A DNA stretch of 64,000 nucleotides from an uncultured Acidocella sp. GTDB lineage: Bacteria > Pseudomonadota > Alphaproteobacteria > Acetobacterales > Acetobacteraceae. The DNA is taken from the NCBI RefSeq assembly GCF_946222605.1, contig NZ_CAMIIE010000010.1, positions 16,637 to 80,636 on the forward strand, in the 5' to 3' direction. The position numbers and the translations under genes are program-made. The notes below the pieces were generated by a model. That model saw nothing but the letters and a program-made list of their open reading frames with translations, searched no databases and had not been told where the DNA came from. Below are positions 45,201-53,489 of this stretch, piece after piece (positions within the stretch are counted from its first letter, which is position 1; every line of letters begins with the position of its first letter).

Positions 45201-46506
45201 CCTCCAGATGCGTGCCCGTCGCCACCAGCCCGGCATCGATTTCCAGCGTGCTGCCGCCCAGAACCAGCAGCGTGCCGCTGCCATCGATCATCCCGGACTG
45301 GGAAAAATTCCCGACGCTGAGCGTGCCGCTGCCCTCCAGGATCGCCCCGGCGGCCAGGCTGATCCCTTCCTGGTAGTCATTCGCCGCCCCGGCGCCGACC
45401 CCCAGCCCGTTGGCGAAATTCGCCACAGCATTGGTCCCCAGCACCAGCTCGCCCTGCAAGGTGGCTGCATTGCCGATGAACAACTGCCCAGTCTCGATCA
45501 CCGATTGCGCCGCCAGCCCCCCGAAATCATAGGCGGTGCCGCTGAGCAGCAGCGAATTGGCCGGCATCTCCAGCGCACCGCCTGCGGCAATAGAGAGCCC
45601 GCCGGCGGTGAGATTGCCCATCAGCGCGGTCAGCCCGGTGACGGCGAGCGTGCCGGCCAGGCTCTGCGCCCCGGTCACCAGCGTCTGCCCGCCCAGCGTA
45701 TAGCTCGCGGTTGCCGGGGCGAGGCCGACATTATAGAGGAACAGATTGCCGTATGTGACCTCCTGCGGCAGCACCCCGCTGAGATTCCAGGCCTCATACT
45801 CAAGATGCTGGCCGCCGGAGATGGTCGGCCCGGCAAATTCCAGCCCGGTCAGCAGCGTGTTCAGCGCGCCGATCTCGTTCGCCGCCAGGGTCAGCTCGAT
45901 GGTGCCGCTGCCGATGCCGCTGGCCTCGATCCCCGAGAGGGTGGAATAGCCGGGGAGCATCAGCACCCCCTCGGCCACGGACAGAGTGAGTTGCAGCGTC
46001 TCCTGCGCGCCCAACCCCATCGCCGCCAGGGCGCTGGCGGCGGGGTCGGCGAGCAGCAGAGCGGGAAGGGTCTGCGGCTGGTTGGGCGAAATCGTCACCA
46101 GCAAGGTCGGGTCGACAAAGGCCGGGGGGCTCTCCGGCACCAGCGTCAGCGCCAGCGTGCTGCTGGCCAGGCTGCCGTAATTATCGGCCGCCTGCAGGGA
46201 GATCAGATCCGTGCCCGCTCCGGCCGCCTCGCTGATCTGCAGGCTGGAGAGAGCCGCATTCACCTGTGCCTGGGAGCCCGAGATCACCAGCGTGTTGTTG
46301 TTGGCCGACACCGTGGCGCCGCTGGTGGCGCTGGCACTCATCGCCGCCGCCGCATTCGCCGCGACCAGCTCCAGCGTGATATTCGCGCCTGCATTCGGAT
46401 CGCTCACCGCCAGGCCATAGGGCAGCCCCGCCAGGGAGGAGAGCGTGGGCTGCCCCTCGATGGCCGTGATCGTCGCGGGAAGCTTGATGCTGATGATGCC
46501 GCTCAC
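42229..46506 (-). CDS. Giant repeat protein with C-terminal Hint domain
   Basis: A 1425-residue protein. Residues 1-1100 are low-complexity, Ala/Gly/Leu/Thr-rich, with many short repeats like LAGTLAVTGLTALMGNLT and an autotransporter-like beta-helix appearance. At residue 1106 a Hint domain begins: CFARGTGILTPHGYRPIEAL, then LSPSHGVYVEG near 1190 and ELDRHDAVSAEG. The Hint_2 family, common in Acetobacteraceae, has this layout. A further 170-residue tail ends the protein. There is no signal peptide and no beta-barrel domain, so export, if any, is by an unknown route. The start is GTG. Confidence 0.88.
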   Translation of the reverse strand: MSGIISIKLPATITAIEGQPTLSSLAGLPYGLAVSDPNAGANITLELVAANAAAAMSASATSGATVSANNNTLVISGSQAQVNAALSSLQISEAAGAGTDLISLQAADNYGSLASSTLALTLVPESPPAFVDPTLLVTISPNQPQTLPALLLADPAASALAAMGLGAQETLQLTLSVAEGVLMLPGYSTLSGIEASGIGSGTIELTLAANEIGALNTLLTGLEFAGPTISGGQHLEYEAWNLSGVLPQEVTYGNLFLYNVGLAPATASYTLGGQTLVTGAQSLAGTLAVTGLTALMGNLTAGGLSIAAGGALEMPANSLLLSGTAYDFGGLAAQSVIETGQLFIGNAATLQGELVLGTNAVANFANGLGVGAGAANDYQEGISLAAGAILEGSGTLSVGNFSQSGMIDGSGTLLVLGGSTLEIDAGLVATGTHLEVAGGGVMVLGPQTPLFGIFNTTPLTIASGVTLGFDGPGVATIGGGFAGTLGGSGGAFVITGPQDFSGTVTGFAVGDALIFPGLTGLTVKDVNTLSGTSSFVVTGVDSNGVTDSYTIAANIPTGLFPATSFDSAGDPEVVLHSSLATISNGGLFAASAGVTQPLLGLSLALAAPTTQALSLTLTTAHGSLSVGSSVGSTLTLSAINLQLMNAQLAALLYTGTGALDVLTISSGSGILSGLIDYEGIGKGSTGTVNGYSGLGLTTGEFVSFGSSGGLYTDSVAHALGGALITGAVDFEDPFQAAGYSGTALEVDGGGLAIFGAAARVALGGNVTLGDAGGAGALEVLSQAVSLAGTLTMAASGAGAGSLAVLGAMSIGGAALVGVAGNATLYAAGSLAAGSLTLGSGGVLEATGAATLSLGSLGNRGGVTLAGGARLDAGNYAGAGGLTLGGSAVMNIAGTANLSGGLVSLGVGTSLKAAGLVESAGQLSLAGTLATTGAMSLSNAQLDNGLVQAGTLSLAGTLAGYGIIDAGTLIDTGTLAVQGGDLLLAGGSLIGGGVVEIGSQATLELNSADLASTPISFTGTSSLLVLDDVAAGMPGIANMSSFDAVDLVGVAPSLVGLAGSTVNVRNAQGSLTASFTLGTAAGALPAVSVIADGSGGALLTLGGELPCFARGTGILTPHGYRPIEALRPGDPVITARGERRPVRWLGWSVLDLNHGPGQEARPVLIRPGAFGPGKPARPVRLSPSHGVYVEGVLVPAALLVNGATILRDTAMPAITYYHLELDRHDAVSAEGLACESYFCDGNRDWLSHELGRRSPARRPFAATVTGGPRLAAIRRTLHEQALRAGFTPGFLPRLRAVAAGQDVLPCFAGPDGWRQARFSLARPARELILLAPSCAPAETDPDSEDRRALGLCLGDTPGLRLGAGWLARAPGDIGDWMGSRASLLSPRPRRHWQLAIAALPQSWQRAQGSPSGFRPPPAIDAPGSTG

Positions 46507-46552
46507 AACGCCAGGTTACACGATTCGGTATCGCAATCAACCATCGATTTGT

Positions 46553-46576
46553 CCGCAAACAGACCCGCAAACAGAC
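46553..46576. repeat. Perfect 12-bp tandem direct repeat
   Basis: CCGCAAACAGAC occurs twice without gap (46553-46564 and 46565-46576) between the divergent Hint gene (start 46506) and rnr (start 46614). Direct half-sites here could bind a regulator of either gene. Confidence 0.65.
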
Positions 46577-46613
46577 ATGGCCGGAAACCGCTCCCAGCCC
46601 CATACTAGAGGTC

Positions 46614-48854
46614 ATGAAGACCAGGACGAAGCAGACCAAGCCGAAAGCCGCCAAACCGGCCCGGGACAAGCCGCAAACCGCGCTGCCCAGCCGCGACTCG
46701 GTGAAGCGCTTCCTGGCCGAGGCCGCGAGCCCGCCGCATTTTCGCGATGTGGTGCGCGCCTTCTCGGTCACGCCGGAGAACCGCAAGGGGCTGCGCGGCA
46801 TCCTGAAATCGCTGGAGGTGGAGGGCCATGCCGAGCGCGCCGGGCGCAAGCGCTTCACCGAGGCGGGACGGCTTCCGGAAAACGCGATGGTCGAAGTCAC
46901 CGGAATCGATCGCGATGGCGAGGCCATCGCCAAGCCGGTGCTCTGGGAGGGGCCAGGCCGCCCGCCGGTGATCTTCATGCAGCCCGAGCGCAAGGGTGCC
47001 GCCGCCCTCGCCCCCGGTGCTAAGGTGATGGCCAGGCTGCGCCAGATCGGCCCGGACAAATATGAGGGCCGCACGCTCAAGCGCGTCGAAGGCCAGGCCG
47101 GCAGCATTGTCGGGCTGTTCCATAAAACCCCTCATGGCGGGCGCATCGAGCCGACGGAGAAGCGCCAGAAGGGCGAATGGGTGGTGCCGGCCGGGGAGAC
47201 GATGGAGGCCGAGGAAGGCGAGATCGTCCGCGCCGAGCCGCTGCCCGGCAAGCCGTTCGGCCCGAAGCCGGCGCGCATTACCGAGCGGCTGGGCAATGCC
47301 AGCGATGCCCGCAATGTCAGCCTCATCGCCATCGCCCAGCACGGCATCCCGATGGAGTTCTCCGAAGCCGCACTGAAGGAGGCCAAGCGGGCGAAGAATG
47401 TCGCGCTGGGCAAGCGCACGGATCTGCGCGAGCTGCCGCTGATCACCATCGACGGCGCCGATGCCAGGGATTTCGACGATGCGGTGTTCGCCGCGCCGGA
47501 GCCGCATGGCTACCGGCTGATCGTCGCCATCGCCGATGTCGCGCATTATGTGAAGCCGGGCAGCGGGCTGGACAAGGACGCCAAGGCCCGCGGCAATAGC
47601 TGCTATTTTCCGGACCGGGTGGTGCCGATGCTGCCTGAGGAACTCTCCAACGGGCTCTGCTCGCTCAAACCCGATGAGGAGCGCGGCTGCCTGTTCGTCG
47701 AAATGCATATCGACGTGCACGGCAACAAGATCCGCCACCGGTTCGGGCGCGGGCTGATGCGCTCGGCGGCGCGCAAGACCTATGAGCAGGTGCAGGAAGA
47801 GTTCGAGGATAACCCCGAAAACCACGCCCATCTCTATGCCGCCTACCATGCGCTGAGCGAGGCGCGGGAGCGGCGCGGCACGCTGGATCTGGATCTGCCG
47901 GAGCGCAAGGTAAGTTTGGGCGCGGATGGGCAGGTGCAATCCGTCGCCCCGCGCCCGCGTCTGGCCAGCCACAGGCTGATCGAGGAATTCATGATCCTCG
48001 CCAATGTCTGCGCGGCGGAGGAGCTGGAACGGCTGAAACTGCCTTGCATGTATCGCGTGCACGCCCCGCCGAGCCCGGAGAAGCTGGATAATCTGCGCAG
48101 CTTCCTCTCCACGCTGGATATCTCGCTGAAGCCAGGGGACCAGCTGCACCCGCGCGATCTGGACGGGATTCTGCGCCTCGTCGCCGGCACGCCCGCCGCC
48201 ACCATGGTCAATGAAACCATGCTGCGCGCCCAGAGCCAGGCGGAGTATGCGCCGGACAATATCGGCCATTTCGGCCTTGCCCTTGGCCGTTATGCGCATT
48301 TCACATCGCCGATCCGCCGCTATGCGGATCTCTTGGTGCACCGCGCCCTCATCAAGGGCCTCAAGCTCGGCCGCGATGGGCTGCAAGACGATGAAATCGC
48401 AGGGTTTGCCGACATCGCCGAGCACATCACCGCGACCGAGCGGCGCGCCACCATGGCCGAGCGCGATTCCTCGGATCGTTATCTTGCGCTGTATTTGCAA
48501 CACCGCGTCGGAGAGTTGTTCGCCGCCCGGATTTCGGGGGTGACGAAGTTCGGTCTCTTCGCCACTTTAACGGAAAGTGGTGCGAGCGGGTTCTTGAGTA
48601 TGGCTAGTCTGCCGGACGATTTCTGGATGTTCGACGAACGCACCCAAACTCTGTCCGGCCGCCGCAGCCGGGCGGTGTTTTCCCTGGCGCAGGAGATCGA
48701 GGTGAGGCTGAACGAGGCAAAGCCCGTGACCGGCGGCTTGTTGCTGGGGCTGGCCGGGCTGCCGGACGCTGCCGCCGGGCCGGTGCGCCGGCGTGCCGGC
48801 GGGCGCGTGGCCCCGGTGAAACCGACAAAAGCGAAGCAGAAGCGGCGCAAGTGA
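46614..48854 (+). CDS. rnr: Ribonuclease R
   Basis: A 746-residue 3'-5' exoribonuclease of the RNase II/R family that degrades structured RNA and mRNA. After a basic N-terminus come a winged helix-like region, cold-shock domains, and the catalytic RNB domain, whose ITIDGADARDFDDAVF holds the magnesium aspartates, then RYADLLVHRALIKG. The C-terminal S1 domain RVGELFAARISGVTKFGLF ends the fold, followed by a basic tail. AGAGGTC precedes ATG 46614. It overlaps the ctp gene by four bases (GTGA). Confidence 0.97.
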   Translation: MKTRTKQTKPKAAKPARDKPQTALPSRDSVKRFLAEAASPPHFRDVVRAFSVTPENRKGLRGILKSLEVEGHAERAGRKRFTEAGRLPENAMVEVTGIDRDGEAIAKPVLWEGPGRPPVIFMQPERKGAAALAPGAKVMARLRQIGPDKYEGRTLKRVEGQAGSIVGLFHKTPHGGRIEPTEKRQKGEWVVPAGETMEAEEGEIVRAEPLPGKPFGPKPARITERLGNASDARNVSLIAIAQHGIPMEFSEAALKEAKRAKNVALGKRTDLRELPLITIDGADARDFDDAVFAAPEPHGYRLIVAIADVAHYVKPGSGLDKDAKARGNSCYFPDRVVPMLPEELSNGLCSLKPDEERGCLFVEMHIDVHGNKIRHRFGRGLMRSAARKTYEQVQEEFEDNPENHAHLYAAYHALSEARERRGTLDLDLPERKVSLGADGQVQSVAPRPRLASHRLIEEFMILANVCAAEELERLKLPCMYRVHAPPSPEKLDNLRSFLSTLDISLKPGDQLHPRDLDGILRLVAGTPAATMVNETMLRAQSQAEYAPDNIGHFGLALGRYAHFTSPIRRYADLLVHRALIKGLKLGRDGLQDDEIAGFADIAEHITATERRATMAERDSSDRYLALYLQHRVGELFAARISGVTKFGLFATLTESGASGFLSMASLPDDFWMFDERTQTLSGRRSRAVFSLAQEIEVRLNEAKPVTGGLLLGLAGLPDAAAGPVRRRAGGRVAPVKPTKAKQKRRK

Positions 48855-50377
48855 AGCGCGCTGGGCTACTCTTGCTGCTTTGCCTGCTGCTGCCGCCGGG
48901 GCTGTGGTGCCGCACGGCCGATGCCGCGGCCGCCACCGCCAGTTTTGATACGGCCGCGGCCGCCAGCGTGTGGTCCGCCGCCCTCACTTACATTGCCCCG
49001 CGCGCGCTCAACCCCGTCACCATCCCGCAAATGACCATGTGGGGGCTGAACGGGCTGGCGGCGCTGGACCCCAATCTCAATACCGCCCTGCAGGATGGGG
49101 AGATCCGCCTGTACGGGCCGGACCGGCTGCTGGCCGCCCTGCCCGCCCCGCCGCCGACCGACGCCGCCGGCTGGGGTCAGGCGGCGGCCCAGGTGGCGCT
49201 GGCCGCCTATAATGCCTCCCCGGCTTTGCGCCTGGCCGGCACGCAAGGCATCATCGGCAATTTCTTCGACGAGCTGTTCAACCATTTCGATCCCTATTCG
49301 CGCTATGAAAGCCCGGTGCAGGCGGCGCAGGACCAGCTGATGATCACCGGGCTGGGCGGCACCGGGCTGACCCTGGCGGCAAAGGGCGGCCGGGTGGTGA
49401 TCGGCGCGGTGGCGGCCGACAGCCCGGCGGCGGATATTGGGCTGCAGCCGGGCATGCTCGTCACACAGGTGAATGGGCGCGCCGCCTATCCCTCGATGGT
49501 GGAGGCGCTGAACAACGCCATGCCCGGCCTGCCCGGCAGCAAGCTCAGCCTCTCGGTGGCCGAGGCTGGCCAGCCGCCGCAAGCCCTCACCCTCACCCGC
49601 GGCTTCATCCCGCCGCAGACGGTGTTTACCGAACCGGATCTGGCGCCGGGCATCGCGATGCTGAAGATCAGCGGCTTCAACAAGGGCACGGGCGATCAGT
49701 TCGCCCAGGCGCTGGCTGGGGTGATGGCGCAAACGCCGCCGCCTTCCGCCCTGGTGCTGGATCTGCGCGGCAATCGCGGCGGGGTGCTGCGCCAGGCGGT
49801 GCTGGTGGCCGATTCGCTGCTGCAATCCGGCCCGATCGCCGAGACCAACGGGCGCGACCCGGATGCCGACCAGGCTTTCAAGGCCGAGGGCGCGGACCTC
49901 ACCAACGGCGCCCGCCTGGCCGTGCTGGTCGATGGACAGACCGCGAGCGCCGCCGAAATCCTCTCCTCCGCCTTGGCTGATGACGGGCGGGCGGTGGTGA
50001 TCGGCTCCGAAACGCTGGGCAAGGGGCTGGTGCAGACCGTGACCGCCCTGCCCGATGGCGGTGAGCTCTACGTGACCTGGAGCCGGGTGCTGGCCCCACG
50101 TGGCTGGCCGCTGCAAGGCATGGGGGTGATGCCGCAGATCTGCACCAGCAACGGCCCGCAAGCGCTGAACCAGCAGCTGGCCGCGCTGGCGCAGGGGCGC
50201 AACCTGCAATCGCCGGTGCTGGCGCAGGCGCGTGCGGTGCGCGCCCCGGTCAGCATCGACCGGATTCTCGCCCTGCGCAGCGCCTGCCCGGCCGATATTG
50301 GCGGCGCGCTGGACGAGCAGGCGGCCATCGCCCTGCTCAGCAACCCGGAAATGTACCAGGCCGCACTTCTGCATTGA
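48851..50377 (+). CDS. S41-family C-terminal processing peptidase
   Basis: A 508-residue periplasmic serine protease. LLLLLCLLLPPGLWCRTADA is the signal peptide; a PDZ-like domain (IGAVAADSPAADIGLQPGMLV, about 190-260) is followed by the S41 core GIAMLKISGFNKGTGDQF, LVLDLRGNRGGVLRQAV and the catalytic Ser in DGQTASAAEILSSAL with Lys in ETLGKGLVQT. It should process or turn over periplasmic proteins. The GTG start overlaps the rnr stop (48851-48854), so it is translationally coupled. An ordinary member except for a longer N-terminal region. Confidence 0.92.
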   Translation: MKRAGLLLLLCLLLPPGLWCRTADAAAATASFDTAAAASVWSAALTYIAPRALNPVTIPQMTMWGLNGLAALDPNLNTALQDGEIRLYGPDRLLAALPAPPPTDAAGWGQAAAQVALAAYNASPALRLAGTQGIIGNFFDELFNHFDPYSRYESPVQAAQDQLMITGLGGTGLTLAAKGGRVVIGAVAADSPAADIGLQPGMLVTQVNGRAAYPSMVEALNNAMPGLPGSKLSLSVAEAGQPPQALTLTRGFIPPQTVFTEPDLAPGIAMLKISGFNKGTGDQFAQALAGVMAQTPPPSALVLDLRGNRGGVLRQAVLVADSLLQSGPIAETNGRDPDADQAFKAEGADLTNGARLAVLVDGQTASAAEILSSALADDGRAVVIGSETLGKGLVQTVTALPDGGELYVTWSRVLAPRGWPLQGMGVMPQICTSNGPQALNQQLAALAQGRNLQSPVLAQARAVRAPVSIDRILALRSACPADIGGALDEQAAIALLSNPEMYQAALLH

Positions 50378-50439
50378 ACGGAAGCGCTTGACGAAGCGTG
50401 CATAGCTGGGCCATACGGCCCGCTCTGGAGATTCTTATC

Positions 50440-50607
50440 ATGGCCAAATCAAACGTCGTTCAAATCAAGCTCGTTTCCACCGCCGACACTGGCTACTTCT
50501 ACGTGACCAAGAAGAATGCCCGTGCGCAGACTCAGAAGCTTGAGATGAACAAGTATGACCCCGTCGTGCGTAAGCACGTGAAATTCAAGGAAGCGAAGAT
50601 CAAGTGA
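50440..50607 (+). CDS. rpmG: 50S ribosomal protein L33
   Basis: A 55-residue L33: MAKSNVVQIKLVSTADTGYF, then VTKKNARAQTQKLEMNKYDP and the basic C-terminus VRKHVKFKEAKIK. It is the Cys-free type without zinc ligands. GGAG lies 8 nt upstream of ATG 50440. The last 12 codons and the stop are repeated immediately downstream (see the 47-bp repeat). Confidence 0.95.
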   Translation: MAKSNVVQIKLVSTADTGYFYVTKKNARAQTQKLEMNKYDPVVRKHVKFKEAKIK

Positions 50608-50662
50608 TCTTCGCGGCGTAAGCACGTGAAGTTCAAGGACGCGAGGATCAAGTGATCTTCGC
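50568..50662 (+). repeat. Imperfect 47-bp tandem duplication of the rpmG 3' end
   Basis: Bases 50568-50614 (end of rpmG plus 7 nt) recur at 50616-50662 with three differences. Copy 2 in frame would read RKHVKFKDARIK and stop, so all changes are silent or conservative. Each copy holds an inverted repeat around the stop, GCGAAGATCA / TGATCTTCGC in the first and the same with a G:T pair in the second, so a hairpin was duplicated as well. Confidence 0.85.
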
Positions 50663-50792
50663 CCCGTGCCAAGACCTGGGAATTGGCTTCGCGAGCCGCC
50701 AGTGAATTTGGATGTGGCGGAGATTTCACAGGAAATCTCGCCCGGCATACCTAAATACCCCTCGAACCGAAAATGGTCAGAGGGGTATTTTC

Positions 50793-52028
50793 GTGCGTCT
50801 ATTTTCCTGCAAATCCTGCGCCCAGACTCTGTTCTTCGAGAACATCTCCTGCGAGCGCTGCGCGCACCAGCTCGGTTTCGATTCAGAGAGCCTGACCCTG
50901 CTGACCCTGGAGCAGGATGGCGACGCGCTGCGCCCACTCGGCGGCCAGACGCGCTATCGCTATTGCGACAATGCTCAGCACGGCGCCTGCAACTGGCTGG
51001 TGCAGGCCAACGCCCAGGATGGGCTCTGCGCTGCCTGCCAGCATAACCGCACCATTCCGGACCTCTCCGTGCCGGAAAATCTGGCTGAGTGGCAGAAGAT
51101 GGAAGTGGCCAAGCACCGGCTGTTCTACACGCTGATGCGCCTTGGCCTGCCACACCAGAGCATCGCCGAAAATCCGCAAACCGGGCTGGCTTTCGATTTC
51201 CTGGCCGACCCGCCGAGCGGCCCGCGAATCCTCACCGGCCATGACGAGGGATTGATCACCATCAATCTGAAAGAGGCGGATGATGCGATGCGCGAGAGAT
51301 TCCGCACCGAGATGGGCGAGCCCTACCGTACCCTGCTCGGCCATTTCCGCCACGAGGTCGGGCATTATTACTGGAATCTGCTGGTGCGCGATGCCGGGCG
51401 GCGCAATGAATGCCGCGCGGTGTTCGGCGATGACAGCATCGATTACGGCCAGGCGTTGCAGGCCCATTACGAGCAGGGCGCGCCGGCCAACTGGGCACAG
51501 AGCTACATCTCCGCCTACGCCACCATGCACCCCTGGGAGGATTTCGCCGAGACCTGGGCGCATTATCTGCATATCGTCGACACGCTGGAGACCGCCAGCG
51601 CCTTTGGCCTGCGCATCCATCCGCGCCGGACGGAGAATGAGCTGCTGCATGCGGATATCGATTTCGACCCGCACCGGGCGGAGAGCGTCGAGCAATTGAT
51701 CGAGGCCTGGCTGCCGCTGACCTTCGCGATGAACTCGCTGAACCGCTCGATGGGGCAGCAGGATCTCTACCCGTTCGTGATTTCCGAAACGGTGATCCGC
51801 AAGCTCGGCTTCATCCATGAGCTGGTGCATGGAAGTGTGGGCGGCAGCGCCACGGCAGCCGGGCCGATGCCGGCGGGGATCGTCCTGCCGCAAACGCCAC
51901 CCGGGCGGGACCAGCCCCCACCCGATGGCGACGAGCCGCCGCCGGTGGACGAGCCCCCGGCCGACGCCCCGCCAATGCCACCGCCGCATGTACCGGTGAC
52001 GCCGCCGCTCAACGTGGGAATGGTTTAA
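50793..52028 (+). CDS. Zinc-binding metallopeptidase (Peptidase_Mx-like) with zinc ribbons
   Basis: A 411-residue protein. The N-terminus has a zinc ribbon with Cys6, Cys9, Cys20 and Cys23, and a second cluster follows at Cys58, Cys66, Cys79 and Cys82. The catalytic HEVGH is at residues 187-191, in HFRHEVGHYYW, with a distal EDFAETWAHYLH helix likely giving the third ligand. The last 70 residues are nearly all Pro, Asp, Glu and Gly. GTG 50793 follows AGAGGGG at 7 nt. A cytosolic zinc protease of unknown target is likely. Confidence 0.85.
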   Translation: MRLFSCKSCAQTLFFENISCERCAHQLGFDSESLTLLTLEQDGDALRPLGGQTRYRYCDNAQHGACNWLVQANAQDGLCAACQHNRTIPDLSVPENLAEWQKMEVAKHRLFYTLMRLGLPHQSIAENPQTGLAFDFLADPPSGPRILTGHDEGLITINLKEADDAMRERFRTEMGEPYRTLLGHFRHEVGHYYWNLLVRDAGRRNECRAVFGDDSIDYGQALQAHYEQGAPANWAQSYISAYATMHPWEDFAETWAHYLHIVDTLETASAFGLRIHPRRTENELLHADIDFDPHRAESVEQLIEAWLPLTFAMNSLNRSMGQQDLYPFVISETVIRKLGFIHELVHGSVGGSATAAGPMPAGIVLPQTPPGRDQPPPDGDEPPPVDEPPADAPPMPPPHVPVTPPLNVGMV

Positions 52029-52086
52029 AAAGTTTTTTGGGGGCGGCCCTTTTTTGAAAAAAAGCGGCACCAAAAAACGTTTAGAA
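52026..52086. repeat. Intergenic palindromic repeat, copy 4
   Basis: AAAAAGTTTTTTGGGGG (from 52027) and CACCAAAAAACGTTT (to 52082) fold together around GGCCCTTTTTT / AAAAAAAGCGGC. The left arm starts at the metallopeptidase stop, and the right arm contains the TAA of thiL. It is a compact bidirectional terminator between convergent genes. Confidence 0.75.
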
Positions 52087-53013
52087 ATGTTTCCAGCCGG
52101 CCCCGGACAAGGCCATGGGTTCACCATCGGCGCCAAGCACCACCACGCCTGCCCCAGGCTGGAAGGTTCCGATGCGCGTGACCGGCACAGCACCGCAGGC
52201 CGCCCGCAGCGCCGCCTCATTCTCCGGCGGCACCGCCAGCAGCAGCTCATAATCATCGCCGCCGGTCAGCCGCAGCTCCAGCGCGTCATCCCCCAGCGCC
52301 GCCGCCTCCGGCGAGGCCGGCACCTCCCGCGCATTGATCACCGCCCGCAGCCCGCCCGCCCGGCAGAGATGGCCAAGATCCTGCACCAGCCCGTCCGAAA
52401 TATCGATGGCGGCATTTACAATCCCCGCCAGCTCCAACCCCACGCGCGGGTCAGGCAGCACGGAGCGGCGGCGCAGAAAGCCGGTCGGGTCCTGCAGCTT
52501 GCCCCGGCGCACCTCCAGCCCCAGCGCGCCATCGCCGATGGTGCCGGTGACGAATATCCCGTCCCCTGCCCCGGCCCCGCTGCGCCGTAGCGCCTGGCCG
52601 GGAGCGACGTGGCCGATCAAGGTGGCACTCAGCGCGATATCGGCGCGTGAGGAGGAGGAATCGCCACCCAGCAGCCCGATGCCGAATGTCGCCTGATCCT
52701 GCCCCAGCCCCTTGGCGAAGGCTTCCAGCCAGGCTTCATCCACCCGCTTCGGCAGCGCCGTGGTCAGCAGATAGCCCAGAGGCACCGCCCCCATTGCCGC
52801 CAGATCGGACAAATTCCGCCGCAATAGCTTGCGGGCGATCAGCGCCGGGTCGTCGTCAGGGAAGAAATGCACCGTCTCCAGCATCTGGTCGACGGTGAAC
52901 ACCAATTCCCGCCCCGGTGGCGGGGCGAGAATGGCGGCGTCATCTTTCAGGCTCAACCCCGCCGCGGCGGCGAGCGGGGCGAAGAAGGTTTCGATCCGGC
53001 TGAATTCGTCCAT
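52081..53013 (-). CDS. thiL: Thiamine-monophosphate kinase
   Basis: ThiL makes thiamine diphosphate from thiamine monophosphate. The 310 residues show DDAAILAPPPGRELVFTVDQMLE, NLSDLAAMGAVPLGYLL, LLGGDSSSSRADIALSATLIG and LTGGDDYELLLAVP, the AIRS-kinase motifs of the family. It is the last gene of the rpiB-thiL operon; its ATG shares one base with the nusB stop (TGATG at 53011-53015). The stop lies in a palindromic repeat. Confidence 0.96.
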   Translation of the reverse strand: MDEFSRIETFFAPLAAAAGLSLKDDAAILAPPPGRELVFTVDQMLETVHFFPDDDPALIARKLLRRNLSDLAAMGAVPLGYLLTTALPKRVDEAWLEAFAKGLGQDQATFGIGLLGGDSSSSRADIALSATLIGHVAPGQALRRSGAGAGDGIFVTGTIGDGALGLEVRRGKLQDPTGFLRRRSVLPDPRVGLELAGIVNAAIDISDGLVQDLGHLCRAGGLRAVINAREVPASPEAAALGDDALELRLTGGDDYELLLAVPPENEAALRAACGAVPVTRIGTFQPGAGVVVLGADGEPMALSGAGWKHF

Positions 53014-53489
53014 CAGCCAGCGTTGGACTTGAACTCGGCCGGGCGCAGCAGATGCGCCAGCTTGTCCAGCACGCCGTTGAGCATACGCGGCTCATCGCCG
53101 GAGAAGAAGCCGTGGGCGACGTCGAGATACTCGTTCATCACCACTTTCGCCGGCGGCCCGTCGCTCATCCACAGCTCCGCCCCGCCGGCGCGCAAGGCCG
53201 CGCGCAGCACCGGGTCCAGCCGGGTCATCGGCCAGCTCTCCGGCAGTGCCTGGGTGATCATCCCGTCCACCACATCCTGCTGCTCGGTGGCGGTGCGCAC
53301 GATGCGCGTGAAAAGCGGCACATCCGCCTCCGGCATCTTGCCGTCCTCCAGCCCGCCCTGCCAGGGCAGGCTGCCGAGGCGATGACGCACGAACTGGTCG
53401 ATCACCGTCTCCGAACTCACCTGGGCGTGTTCAGACTGATACAGCGCCTGCACGGCGGCAACGCGCGACAGGGTGCGGGGGCGGCTCAT
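53013..53489 (-). CDS. nusB: Transcription antitermination factor NusB
   Basis: NusB binds boxA RNA with S10 and acts in rRNA antitermination. At 158 residues: SRVAAVQALYQSEHAQVS starts the helical bundle, VDGMITQALPESWPMTRLDPVLRAALRAGGAELW and VVMNEYLDVAHGFFSGDEPRMLNGVLDKLA are the conserved middle and end. It overlaps ribH by four bases, as in many alphaproteobacteria. Confidence 0.97.
   Translation of the reverse strand: MSRPRTLSRVAAVQALYQSEHAQVSSETVIDQFVRHRLGSLPWQGGLEDGKMPEADVPLFTRIVRTATEQQDVVDGMITQALPESWPMTRLDPVLRAALRAGGAELWMSDGPPAKVVMNEYLDVAHGFFSGDEPRMLNGVLDKLAHLLRPAEFKSNAG

Noticed and set aside
42307..46608. 1433-codon open frame opposite the Hint protein gene
   Set aside because: The sequence is an Arg/Gln/Ala-rich low-complexity string with no domain, opposite a gene with a clear Hint domain; frame openness comes from codon bias of the repeats.
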